The notes beneath the pieces are model-generated. The model made no database searches. It saw nothing but the letters and a program-made list of their open reading frames with translations, and was not told the DNA's origin. The translations under genes and the position numbers were made by a program. 64,000 nt of DNA. It comes from Stenotrophomonas nematodicola. GTDB lineage: Bacteria > Pseudomonadota > Gammaproteobacteria > Xanthomonadales > Xanthomonadaceae. Below are positions 1-12,030 of this stretch, in pieces (positions within the stretch are counted from its first letter, which is position 1; the number at the start of each line of letters is the position of its first letter). The stretch lies in assembly GCF_009467805.1 (NCBI RefSeq), contig NZ_WIAY01000004.1, positions 310,001 to 374,000 on the forward strand. Direction: 5' to 3'.

Positions 1-665
1 ATCTTGCGATGGTTGCGCAGGTCCATGCGGCCGCTGCGCCGCCAGCGCAGCCCACCGGGCAGCATCGCGCGCACGTCCACGCCGAGCGCCTGCAGCCGAT
101 GGCGGTAGCGGCGCAGGCCGCGCTTGGCGCCCACCGCATCGAGCAGCAGCCGGCAATGCACGCCGCGGGCGGCGGCGCGCTGCAGCGCCTGCACGATCGC
201 TTCGCCGACCGCATCGTCGAACATCAGGTAGTACAACAGGTGCACGCGGTCGCGGGCCTGGTCGATATCGGCGATGAGCGCCTGCAGGGAGGCGTCGTAG
301 TCGCTGAGCAGTTCAACCGCGTTGCCGTGGATGGGCATGAAGTCGCCCTGGCGCTCGATCAGCGGCACGATCTCGGCGGTGGCCGTGTCCGGCAGCGGCG
401 TCCAGCGCAGCGGCGGTTGCAGGGCCTGTTCCTCGCGGATGACCTGGGAGGCTTCGGCCTGTCGCTGCACGCGCTGCCGCGACAGCCACGGATGGCCGAA
501 CAGCAGATACAGGGGCAACCCCAGCAACGGCACGAAGCCGACCAGCAGCAGCCAGCTGCGCGCCGCCCCCGGGGTGGTGCGGGTGGGAATCCAGAACAGC
601 GCGGCCAGCCGGATCAGCCAGTCCAGCATCAACAACCAGGAACCCAGCATCCACTCGAACAGCAT
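1..665 (-). CDS. Cardiolipin synthase / phospholipase D family protein (partial, N-terminal part)
   Basis: This is the first ~221 residues of a membrane phospholipase-D superfamily enzyme, cut by the left window edge. The start MLFEWMLGSW leads into two hydrophobic segments (about residues 5-27 and 38-58, separated by a PTRTTPGAA loop), the usual N-terminal anchor of bacterial cardiolipin synthases. The linker QGDFMPIHGNAVELL and the segment DQARDRVHLLYYLMFDD start the first PLD domain, and the window ends at MDLRNHRK, the beginning of the first HKD catalytic motif. The family condenses phospholipids into cardiolipin at the inner membrane. The second HKD motif lies outside the window, so subfamily (ClsA versus ClsB/C) is unresolved. 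The start codon is chosen by the hydrophobic N-terminus; there is no strong ribosome binding site. Confidence 0.85.
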   Translation of the reverse strand, partial: MLFEWMLGSWLLMLDWLIRLAALFWIPTRTTPGAARSWLLLVGFVPLLGLPLYLLFGHPWLSRQRVQRQAEASQVIREEQALQPPLRWTPLPDTATAEIVPLIERQGDFMPIHGNAVELLSDYDASLQALIADIDQARDRVHLLYYLMFDDAVGEAIVQALQRAAARGVHCRLLLDAVGAKRGLRRYRHRLQALGVDVRAMLPGGLRWRRSGRMDLRNHRK

Positions 666-736
666 CGCGTCGCCCGTCGGGGGTGGAACCGCATTCTGCC
701 ACGGCTGCCGTGTGCGGCCGTGGTGGCCGGCCGCCC

Positions 737-763
737 AACAAAAAACCCGCCTCTCGGCGGGTT
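737..763 (-). terminator. Rho-independent terminator after rpmG
   Basis: An 8-bp stem (AACCCGCC / GGCGGGTT, 744-751 with 756-763) with a 4-nt loop is followed on the minus strand by a run of T. It lies 33 bp past the rpmG stop codon and is the only hairpin in this window with a convincing U-tract. Confidence 0.9.
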
Positions 764-795
764 CTTCGCGGGACATCAACCAATCCGGTGACGGA

Positions 796-960
796 TTACT
801 TGATCTTGCCTTCCTTGTACAGGACGTGCTTGCGCACGACCGGATCGTACTTCAGGAATTCCATCTTCCCGGGGGTGTTCTTCTTGTTCTTGTCCGTCGT
901 GTAGAAGTGGCCAGTGTTGGCCGTCGAAATCAGACGGATCTTGTCGCGCTTGCCTGCCAT
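796..960 (-). CDS. rpmG: 50S ribosomal protein L33
   Basis: A 54-residue protein starting [20 protein letters not shown] and ending VLYKEGKIK, a near full-length match to the bacterial L33 family. It is a small basic component of the large ribosomal subunit near the E site. No zinc-binding cysteines are present, so this is the zinc-independent form normal for gammaproteobacteria. It lies 13 bp downstream of rpmB in the standard rpmBG order and ends before a rho-independent terminator. Confidence 0.98.
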   Translation of the reverse strand: MAGKRDKIRLISTANTGHFYTTDKNKKNTPGKMEFLKYDPVVRKHVLYKEGKIK

Positions 961-973
961 GATCGTTTACTCC

Positions 974-1210
974 TCAGACCTTTTCGCCGCGCGCACGCAG
1001 CTCAGCCAGAACGGAATCAATGCCGTTCTTGTCGATGGTGCGCAGGGCATGCGCGGAAACACGAAGCTTGACCCAGCGGTTCTCGCTGGCAACCCAGAAG
1101 CGGCGCTCGTGCAGGTTGGGCAGGAAACGACGACGGGTCTTGTTGTTGGCGTGCGAGACGTTGTTACCCGTCTGCACTCGCTTGCCGGAAACTTGGCATA
1201 CGCGGGACAT
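974..1210 (-). CDS. rpmB: 50S ribosomal protein L28
   Basis: A 78-residue L28 protein: [20 protein letters not shown] at the N-terminus, then [19 protein letters not shown], typical of the family. The reading frame stays open upstream to 1282, but ATG at 1210 gives the usual length and N-terminus. First gene of rpmB-rpmG, transcribed from the promoter at 1377-1405 with a leader of about 160 nt. Confidence 0.98.
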   Translation of the reverse strand: MSRVCQVSGKRVQTGNNVSHANNKTRRRFLPNLHERRFWVASENRWVKLRVSAHALRTIDKNGIDSVLAELRARGEKV

Positions 1211-1376
1211 TGCGCACCTCGATGAAAGTAAGTGTCGGCCCATAGCCCGGGCGACGGCGGCCTCGACGGTTTCCCGCCACACGTCATGAGAATCAAAGGG
1301 TTACGCTGTCGAGGGCCGACCGGATGACGTGTTCCCGGCCGCCGATCCAAAGGTTTTTGGACACAGCGAGCCGCGC

Positions 1377-1405
1377 ATTATGCCAGCGCGCGCCCTGTGA
1401 TGCAA
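1377..1405 (-). promoter_or_regulatory. Sigma70-type promoter for rpmBG
   Basis: On the minus strand TTGCAT (1400-1405) and CATAAT (1377-1382) are separated by exactly 17 bp. The predicted start is near 1370, giving a roughly 160-nt leader before rpmB. The -35 box lies about 12 bp beyond the stop codon of the AAA+ ATPase gene, so rpmBG has its own promoter directly after that operon. Not experimentally shown. Confidence 0.65.
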
Positions 1406-1417
1406 GGCGCCGGCGGC

Positions 1418-2974
1418 TCAGGTCAGCACGGCGCGGCGCGGGCGGCCGCTGGTCAGCGGGGTGCCGGCGATCGCCTCGCCCGAGGCGGGTACGGCCCGCT
1501 CCCGGCCCCAGGCGCGGATGTTCTCGATCTGCTCCGGCGCGGTCCGCGACAGCGGCACCACGTTCTGGAAGCTGCGCCGGAACAGGTCATCGGTGACCAC
1601 CGCATCGCCCTTCAGGTAGGCCTCCTTGACCACCTCGCGCACGGCCGACTCCAGGTCCGAGCCGGCAAAGCCCTCGGACAGCTCGACCAGCTCGTCGAGC
1701 AGCGCCGGGGCCAGCTCGCGCTGTTGGAGGCCGCGCCGGGCATAGATCCCGATGATGTCGCGGCGTTCCGGCGCGGTCGGCAGGTCGACGAAGAACAGTT
1801 CGTCGAAGCGGCCACGGCGCAGCAGCTCCGGCGGCAGCTTGGAGACATCGTTGGCGGTGGCCACCACGAACACCCGGGTGCGGGCTTCCTGCAGCCAGTA
1901 CAGGAACTGGCCGACCAGCCGGGTCGAGGTCCCGCCATCGCCGCCGCCGGTCGCGCCGGCCAGGCCCTTCTCGATCTCGTCGATCCACAGCACGCACGGC
2001 GCCACGTGATCGGCGGTGGCCAGGGCTTCCTTCAGCCGGCCCTCGCTCTGCCCGAGGTACTGGCCGTGGATCGTGGACAGGTCCAGCCGGTACAGCGGCA
2101 ACTGCCAGTCCTGCGCGATGGCCTTGGCCGACAGCGATTTGCCGCAGCCGGGCACGCCCACCAGCAGCACGCCGCGCGGCGGGCGGATGCCGCGTTCGCG
2201 CAGGTCGGCGGTCAGCAGCGGGCGCTCGCGGGCCAGCCAGTCCTTGAGCCCGCCCAGGCCGCCGACGCTGAGGTCGCCGCCGCGCACGGGCACGCGCTCG
2301 ATGCCGGAAATGTCGGCGAAGATGCGGTCCTTGGCGTGCATCAGCTCCACCAGGTCGTTCTTGTCGATCCGGCCGTTCACCAGCAGCGTAGCGATGATGT
2401 TTTCCGCTTCCAGGCGCGAGATGCCGGCAAGGATCGCGGCCGCCTGGCGGATGTCGGCATCGTCCCAGGCGATCTGGAACTGGCTGCGATACGGGTCGAT
2501 CTGCTCATGGATGATCGCCGCCATCTCGTCTTCGGTGGGCGGCGACAGCACCAGCGACATGCCCAGCCGCTGCAGCTGGCCGAAGATCGGCTTGCTGGTG
2601 ACCACCACCAGCGAACCGCCGTGGTCGGCGGCCAGCATCGCCACGTCGATCAGCTGCCGCGCCGAGGGCGTGTCGTCCTCCAGGTCGGACACTTCGGTGA
2701 GCACGAAACTCAGGTTCTGGCGCTGGGCCATCTGCTGGCTGGCGAAGTCGACCGCGCCGACCACCGACCTGTCCTCGTTGACGATACGGCCGGTGGACAG
2801 CTCACGCGTGCCCTGCGACAGGGTGTGCACGTAAAACGGGGCATTCAGCGCGCCGGCAACGTCGCGCAGGATGTCCAGCACCCGGGCCCGCTCGGTGCTG
2901 CGGATGGAGATGAAGGGCACGCGCGCCTTCAGGTAGCGGGTCAGCGTGGCGTGGAACTCGCGGGTATCGCTCAT
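1418..2974 (-). CDS. AAA+ ATPase, Ycf46-like
   Basis: A 518-residue protein with one C-terminal AAA+ module: Walker A GVPGCGKS at 273-280, Walker B CVLWIDE at 327-333, sensor 1 TAN near 373, arginine finger in LLRRGRFDE near 385-392. The N-terminal ~230 residues look like a degenerate, P-loop-less nucleotide-binding fold, as in Ycf46-type ATPases. A glycine-rich insert (ATGGGDGGTST, about 341-351) follows Walker B. It is the last gene of a five-gene operon starting at 5921 and begins 4 bp after the 182-aa gene. The family is predicted to remodel or unfold proteins; substrate unknown. The adjacent membrane/coiled-coil protein is a plausible partner by inference only. Confidence 0.85.
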   Translation of the reverse strand: MSDTREFHATLTRYLKARVPFISIRSTERARVLDILRDVAGALNAPFYVHTLSQGTRELSTGRIVNEDRSVVGAVDFASQQMAQRQNLSFVLTEVSDLEDDTPSARQLIDVAMLAADHGGSLVVVTSKPIFGQLQRLGMSLVLSPPTEDEMAAIIHEQIDPYRSQFQIAWDDADIRQAAAILAGISRLEAENIIATLLVNGRIDKNDLVELMHAKDRIFADISGIERVPVRGGDLSVGGLGGLKDWLARERPLLTADLRERGIRPPRGVLLVGVPGCGKSLSAKAIAQDWQLPLYRLDLSTIHGQYLGQSEGRLKEALATADHVAPCVLWIDEIEKGLAGATGGGDGGTSTRLVGQFLYWLQEARTRVFVVATANDVSKLPPELLRRGRFDELFFVDLPTAPERRDIIGIYARRGLQQRELAPALLDELVELSEGFAGSDLESAVREVVKEAYLKGDAVVTDDLFRRSFQNVVPLSRTAPEQIENIRAWGRERAVPASGEAIAGTPLTSGRPRRAVLT

Positions 2975-2978
2975 GGCG

Positions 2979-3527
2979 TCAGATCATCAGGGTACGGCGG
3001 CGCGCCGGCAGTGCCGGCGGTTCCGCGGAAAGGGCGCCGGGCATCGGGGCAGGCGCCACGGCATCGGTAGCGGCAGGCCGGTAGTGGCACAGGCTGTTGT
3101 GGCGCAGCGCGCGCAGCGAACGCTCGCAGCGGGCGCGTTGCGCGCCCTCCTCCAGCCCGCGCTGCATGTCCGCGGCGATGCGTTCCAGCTCGGCGCGCAG
3201 GTGCGCACGCAGCGGTTCGGGCAGCGTGGCCAGGGTGGCAAGCTGGTAGAGCACGGCGAAGTGGCGGCGCGCATCGAGCAGCGCGCGCACCAGGGTGACC
3301 TCGTCGCTGCGCAGGCCGAGGTCACGGGTCAGGCGTGCGCCGCAGCGCTGCAGGCGGCGGTCGAGCAGCGCGCAGACACGCTGGCTGAACAGCGTGGCCA
3401 CGCCGGGCGTCCAGTCCACCTGGCCGGCCGCCATCGCCGCCAGGGCCTCGGCATCATGCTGGCCATCGTCAAAGGCATCCAGCACCTGGCTCCATTGCGC
3501 GTAGGTGCGGGGAACCGGCAGGGTCAT
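2979..3527 (-). CDS. Hypothetical protein (182 aa) in the AAA+ operon
   Basis: Unrecognised soluble protein beginning MTLPVPRTYAQWSQVLDAFD. It is mostly helical, rich in Leu/Ala/Arg, with one notable segment RLTRDLGLRSDEVTLVRALL and an Ala/Pro-rich tail ending in basic residues (PARRRTLMI). No signal peptide or membrane segment. Its ATG overlaps the stop codon of the 64-aa gene (ATGA), supporting translational coupling and this start rather than the longer open frame. Possibly an adaptor for the downstream AAA+ ATPase; that is inference from position. Confidence 0.7.
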   Translation of the reverse strand: MTLPVPRTYAQWSQVLDAFDDGQHDAEALAAMAAGQVDWTPGVATLFSQRVCALLDRRLQRCGARLTRDLGLRSDEVTLVRALLDARRHFAVLYQLATLATLPEPLRAHLRAELERIAADMQRGLEEGAQRARCERSLRALRHNSLCHYRPAATDAVAPAPMPGALSAEPPALPARRRTLMI

Positions 3528-3718
3528 CCGGCCGTAGCGCGCTTGCGCCGCACGAAGCCGGTGGCCGGGAGCAGGTCCCAGCCCGGCAGGGCGCCAGCCA
3601 GGGCGTCCGGAGCGACGGACACGGCCGGTGCACGCTCGACCGGCAACGGCGACAGGGGCGGTACTTCGGCCGGCAACGGCGGCGGCGTGACAGTGGCATC
3701 CAGCAGGGATCGGGTCAT
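3524..3718 (-). CDS. Small proline-rich hypothetical protein (64 aa)
   Basis: A 64-residue frame beginning MTRSLLDATVTPPPLPAEVP. The first half is Pro/Val-rich and probably disordered; the C-terminal end is GWDLLPATGFVRRKRATAG. It starts 8 bp after the stop codon of the 571-aa gene and overlaps the next gene by 4 bp, so the coupling pattern is the main support. It could be a linker or tether in a multi-protein assembly; no family recognised. Confidence 0.6.
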   Translation of the reverse strand: MTRSLLDATVTPPPLPAEVPPLSPLPVERAPAVSVAPDALAGALPGWDLLPATGFVRRKRATAG

Positions 3719-3726
3719 GGCGGGCC

Positions 3727-5442
3727 TCAGGCGGTGGCGGCAAGAATGCGGCGGGTGTTGTCGTGGCCGCCCAGGGTGAACTGGTCGGGCGTGATCGATT
3801 CCAGCAGCGCGGTCACCGACGCGGACTGCGCATCGCGCGCGGCCAGGTCGCGGCGTACTTCGACCACTTCGGCAACGCAGGCCTTCAACGCCTGCTGGCT
3901 CTGCTCGCGCAGCGCGGCGAAATCGGCGCGCACCTTGGTGCGCTGCTTGTCCAGATTGCGGTAGGCCATGTACACCCACAGCAGCATCACCGCCGCGATC
4001 ACCATGCCCACGATGTTGCCCAGGGCCAGCAGCATCAGCAGGATGCCCAGGCCCATCACCAGCCAGTGGTGGATGCCCAGCTTGACCGAGGCCAGTGCCT
4101 CGGCCAGACGGCCGTCGATGTGCTGGCCCAGCGCGGCTTCCAGGTCGGCCTGGTTGCCGCCGTCGGTGGTGCTGCCTTCCCAGCCATCCAGGTGCAGCTG
4201 CACCTGCGTTGGCACCGCCAGGCGGATGCTGGCGGTGAGGTCGTGGTGCGCCTCCAGGATCCAGGCGCGCGACTGCGCGGTGGCAAAGCGCTGGGTGGCG
4301 CGCGAGGCGTGCGAGGTTTCCGGATGCATCGCCGCGTTGGTCAGCAGCTGGGTGAAGCTGATGCGGTGCTCCAGCGCGGGATCCTGCAGCTGGAAGCGCG
4401 ACGTGGCGGCAGCGCGGTCACCGTTCTCTTCGATGATCAGGCGGCACAGCTCCTCATCGCGACGCAGCGGCAGTTCCTCCACATCGAAATGGGAGACCAG
4501 CTTGGTCAGCAGTGCATCGACATCGGCGGCCAGGCCGGCAGTCGCGCGGACCTCGCCACTGAACACGGCCTGGAAATGCTGGGCGACCGCGCCGTGCGTG
4601 GCGGTGGCATTGAGCGAGGCCTGCAGGGCCGGCCAGGTGGGGCTGTACTGCTGCAGATGCGGGTAGCGGGCGCTGTCGTCGCCGTGCGGCGTCTTCGAGC
4701 GCAGCGCGTCGATCCACTGGCTGCGCTGGCTCTCGATGAAGCCGGCGCGCTGGGACAGCTCCTCGATCCAGTCGCTGGTGCGCGCCACGCAGGTCAGCGC
4801 GGTTTCCACACCAAACACACCGGCGGCGATCGCATCGATGAGCACCACGGTCTGGCGGTCCAGTTCCACCGGGTTCTGCATGCCCAGGTAGCGGTCCATC
4901 CACTGCTGCGATGCGGCCAGGCGACCGGCGCGGCGGCTGACCAGCGCGAACAGCAGGCTGGTCTTCTCATCGTCGCGGCGGATCGCTTCGGCCAGCGCGC
5001 GCTCGGCCAGGTCCTTGTGGTCGTTGAGCCAGGCGGCCAGGGCCACCAGCGCCGGCGCAAGCCAGTACCCCGGTGCGGCCAGCATCAGGTTCTCGCTGGC
5101 GGCACGGATGGTGTCCTGGCGGACCAGCGAAATGTCGGCGGCCTGCAGGATGCCGGTGGTCTGGCGACGCACCTCGCCGTAGTGGCCGAAGCGGGTTTCC
5201 AGTTCCTGGCGGATCTTGACCTGGCGGGTCTCGGCGAGCGACAGCTCCTTGGCCTTGACGTCGGCGGCGACAAAATCCATGAACGCCTTTTCCAGGCGTG
5301 CCAGTTCGCTGCGGGTTGCGCCGACGTCGTGCTGGACCGCATCGACCTGCGCGTTCAGCGAGTCCAGATCGCGGCCGAGGGTGCGCAGGCTGCTGTTGAT
5401 GGCGGACAGGTCCGCCATATGGATGATGCGTTGGGTACTCAT
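3727..5442 (-). CDS. Membrane-anchored coiled-coil protein of unknown function (571 aa)
   Basis: The N-terminus (about 10-80) is a heptad-like coiled coil (LRTLGRDLDSLNAQVDAVQH...). A long alpha-helical middle region (about 120-440) follows, with segments such as APALVALAAWLNDHKDLAER that look like helical repeats. Two adjacent hydrophobic helices lie at about 458-494 (WLVMGLGILLMLLALG... and VIAAVMLLWVYMAY), then a second coiled coil to the end. No signal peptide. The topology suggests two cytoplasmic arms on an inner-membrane hairpin. Start overlaps the stop of the 160-aa gene by 4 bp (ATGA). No family recognised; its placement with an AAA+ ATPase suggests a scaffold or substrate. Confidence 0.75.
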   Translation of the reverse strand: MSTQRIIHMADLSAINSSLRTLGRDLDSLNAQVDAVQHDVGATRSELARLEKAFMDFVAADVKAKELSLAETRQVKIRQELETRFGHYGEVRRQTTGILQAADISLVRQDTIRAASENLMLAAPGYWLAPALVALAAWLNDHKDLAERALAEAIRRDDEKTSLLFALVSRRAGRLAASQQWMDRYLGMQNPVELDRQTVVLIDAIAAGVFGVETALTCVARTSDWIEELSQRAGFIESQRSQWIDALRSKTPHGDDSARYPHLQQYSPTWPALQASLNATATHGAVAQHFQAVFSGEVRATAGLAADVDALLTKLVSHFDVEELPLRRDEELCRLIIEENGDRAAATSRFQLQDPALEHRISFTQLLTNAAMHPETSHASRATQRFATAQSRAWILEAHHDLTASIRLAVPTQVQLHLDGWEGSTTDGGNQADLEAALGQHIDGRLAEALASVKLGIHHWLVMGLGILLMLLALGNIVGMVIAAVMLLWVYMAYRNLDKQRTKVRADFAALREQSQQALKACVAEVVEVRRDLAARDAQSASVTALLESITPDQFTLGGHDNTRRILAATA

Positions 5443-5921
5443 GCCGTTCCTTCAATGATCGCGGTCTGCCCGGACTCGCTCACCGCGACCATCCGGGTGG
5501 CGTACACCTCGATGAAGGCATACGACGGATGCGTGGCCAGGACGCGGGCCCGTTCGAGCGTTAGCGGCAGCGGGTGACCTTTCTTGAAATGCTCGGTGAT
5601 GCGCCCGCCGAGGTCCAGGGTGTGCACTTCGTAGGGGTGCCCCAGGTAGCAACGCCCGACAATGCCCAGCAGGCGCTCCTGGATCTCGATCGTGCCCAGT
5701 TCCTGATCGATCTGCGCGAGCAGCGCATCCAGTGCCTGGCGGTCGTGCACGTGGCCGCCGGCATCGAGTTTGGCCATCGCCTGCAGGTAGGCCGGCGAGC
5801 GCTTCTGGCGCAGGCGGGTGTCCAGCGATGCGGAGGCCAGCCCGCTAGAGGCCTGCGACCGCGTCGTGGTCAGGGTCGGGGTGGTGGTGGCGGGGGTGCC
5901 CAACAGTAGATTGCGCGCCAT
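5439..5921 (-). CDS. Hypothetical protein (160 aa), first gene of the AAA+ operon
   Basis: Begins MARNLLLGTPATTTPTLTTT: a Thr/Ser/Pro-rich, probably disordered N-terminus of about 45 residues, then a folded part containing YLGHPYEVHTLDLGGRITEH and FIEVYATRMVAVSESGQ. ATG at 5921 is preferred over the longer frame because an AGGA element lies about 10 nt upstream and the coding pattern starts here. Its stop overlaps the next start (ATGA). No family recognised. As promoter-proximal gene it heads a five-gene unit running to 1418. Confidence 0.7.
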   Translation of the reverse strand: MARNLLLGTPATTTPTLTTTRSQASSGLASASLDTRLRQKRSPAYLQAMAKLDAGGHVHDRQALDALLAQIDQELGTIEIQERLLGIVGRCYLGHPYEVHTLDLGGRITEHFKKGHPLPLTLERARVLATHPSYAFIEVYATRMVAVSESGQTAIIEGTA

Positions 5922-5983
5922 GTCGCTGCGTCCTGCATTGCCGCGGCCGCGGCGTAACGACGCAGAAAGGTACCAGAGTCGGG

Positions 5984-6017
5984 CGTGCTCCGCGCGCCAC
6001 ATGGCGCGCGGAGCACG
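5984..6017 (-). terminator. Long hairpin after czcA
   Basis: A perfect 15-bp GC-rich stem (5984-5998 with 6003-6017, loop ACAT) begins 3 bp past the czcA stop codon. There is no clear U-tract on the minus strand, so it may act as an mRNA 3'-end stabiliser or attenuating hairpin as well as, or instead of, a classical terminator. It separates the czc operon from the AAA+ operon. Confidence 0.6.
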
Positions 6018-6020
6018 GGC

Positions 6021-10197
<4,177 letters not shown>

Positions 10198-10201
<4 letters not shown>

Positions 10202-11508
10202 GGGCGGTCCTCCGTGGACACCGTGGAATGTGCCGGGGCATCGGCGGTAGCGACCATGCTCTGGCCGGTGAGTCGCTGGATTTCGATCAGCGCGGTCTGT
10301 GCGGTGATCGCGGCAGCGAGCTGGCGCTGCCGCGCCTCGATGCGAAGGGCCTGCAGTTGCGCCCACTCCATGTAGCTGATGGCACCGGCACGCCACGCCT
10401 TTTCGGCCGCGTTCTCGGCGCGCGTGAGGCGCGGCAGCACGTCGCTGGCCATGCGCGTGACTTCCAGCCGCGCGGTCAGGTAACGGCCGTGCGCCTCGGC
10501 CAGGGTGGCGTAGAGCTGGAGTTCGCGCGCCTCGCGCTCGACGCTGCTCAAGGCCAGTTCGGCCTCGGCCGCACGGATGTCCGGTTCGGCGCGGCGCACG
10601 CTGCCCAGCGGCAGGCTGACGCCGGCCACCAGCGAGGTATCGCGCGTGTCGCGGCTGTTGCGCATGCCGACCTGCCAGCTCATGTCCGGCCGCGCCTGGG
10701 TCCGGGCCAGGGTCAGCTGCGCCTCGCGCAGGCGACGCTCGCCGGCCAGCACGGCCAGTTCGGGGGTGCGCTGCAGTTCCTCGGCCAGTGCGGCGAAGGC
10801 CTGCAGGGCTGGCAACCGCATCGGATCGCCGGTGACGACCTCGAAGCCGGGGTCGCGCGCGCGCCACAGCGCGGACAACGCCGCGCGCGCGGACTGGTCC
10901 ATCTGCCTGGCACGGTCGCGGTCCAGTTCAGCCTGGGCCAGCATCGACTGCGCGGTGAGCAGCACCGATTCCGGCGACGCGCCGGCCTGCAGCCGCAGGC
11001 GGGCCGCGGCAACCGCGCGGCGGCGCTGTTCGATGTCGGTCGTGGCGATGGCCAGTTGCTGGCGCGCCTCGGTGACCGCCAGGTAGCGGCGGGCCACCTC
11101 GGCCATCAGGTCCAGCCGCGCGGTTTCGCGTTGCGGTGCGAGTGCGTCGATGTTGGCCTGGGCCACCGCACGACGGGCGTCCAGTTTGCCGCCGCGTTCG
11201 AGCACACCGGCCAGCGTAACGGTCAGTTCGGCGGCCTGCAGGCCGCTGGCGTCGCCGCTGCCGAACGCGTTCTCCAGATCCACGCCGAGCGTCAGCGGGG
11301 GACGCAGTGCCGCCGCATCACGGCGCGCTTCCCAGAGCGGGCGCTGCGCATCGACCAGGCGCAGATCGGGATGGTAGCGGGCGACGCGGGCGATCGCGTC
11401 GTCCAGGGTCAATGCGGTGGGGGGTGACGCTACAGCCGGCGCCGTGCCCTGTGCGGACACGCACGGCACGAACGCAAAGGCAGCCAAGGCTGCCAGACGC
11501 ATCCACAT
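10198..11508 (-). CDS. czcC: Outer-membrane efflux protein, CzcC/TolC family
   Basis: A 436-residue outer-membrane factor with signal peptide MWMRLAALAAFAFVPCVSAQ and two OEP repeats rich in long amphipathic helices (TLDDAIARVARYHPDLRLVD near the N-terminus; ELTVTLAGVLERGGKLDARR in the middle). It forms the exit duct of the Czc pump. GGAG lies 8 nt upstream of the ATG at 11508. First of the three pump genes; 56 bp downstream of the small His-rich protein gene. Confidence 0.92.
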
Positions 11509-11564
11509 GGGGATTCTCCAGAAAGCGGTTCAGATGTCGGACGGCGGCACGGAGCCGCGTGGCA

Positions 11565-11930
11565 TCAGGCCGCTATCGGAGGACGCAGCAGGCTCTCGGG
11601 CGGCTGGGTACGCAGCTGCGCGGTCAGGCTGGACGGCAGTGCGTGAGGCGGCGCGGACGGCAGCGTCCACGGCAGCGACGCCATCGGCAGCACGCCGCCG
11701 TGGCCGTGACAATGGCCACAATGGACCAGGGTGTGCAGCAGATCGCTGCCGTCGTGATCGGGGCCTTCGGCGTCGGCATCATCGGCCAGGTGCGCGGCAT
11801 CGGCATGCAGGCTGATGTGGATGTCGGCCAGCGCCGACGCCGTGGCGCTGCCGAACACGCCCAGTCCCACCGCAACCAGCATCAGCAGGCGCAGCAGCAG
11901 GGACGGACGCGGGCGGGCACGGCGGAACAT
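11565..11930 (-). CDS. Small exported His-rich protein preceding czcCBA
   Basis: A 121-residue protein beginning MFRRARPRPSLLLRLLMLVA, with a hydrophobic signal segment ending at about ATASALA. The mature part contains spaced acidic/His residues and the cluster HCGHCHGHGG (two Cys, four His), a likely metal-binding patch. The C-terminus is Pro/Leu-rich. A GTG start at 11990 would add 20 residues without a signal-like character, so ATG 11930 is preferred. Small His-rich exported proteins often precede czc/cop operons; a role as metal sensor or periplasmic metal chaperone is inference from context. Confidence 0.7.
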   Translation of the reverse strand: MFRRARPRPSLLLRLLMLVAVGLGVFGSATASALADIHISLHADAAHLADDADAEGPDHDGSDLLHTLVHCGHCHGHGGVLPMASLPWTLPSAPPHALPSSLTAQLRTQPPESLLRPPIAA

Positions 11931-11995
11931 GGCCGCAGGGTAGCGGTCCGCTTGCCCGTTACACAATCGCAGTGCGCTGCGAAGGTTCACGTTGA

Positions 11996-12024
11996 CGGGG
12001 CCTGCTGCGTGCCTGCAGGCCCCG
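11996..12024 (-). terminator. Perfect 10-bp hairpin after the DUF885 gene
   Basis: CGGGGCCTGC (11996-12005) pairs with GCAGGCCCCG (12015-12024) across a 9-nt loop, 6 bp past the stop codon of the gene ending at 12031. It lacks a U-tract. It probably marks the transcript end between the DUF885 gene and the czc locus. Confidence 0.55.
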
Positions 12025-12030
12025 TCTGTC

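Noticed and set aside
11930-11975. Possible leaderless promoter (TTGTGT-18 bp-TACCCT) ending at the ATG of the His-rich gene
   Set aside because: Each hexamer matches only three of six consensus bases; too weak to list as a feature.
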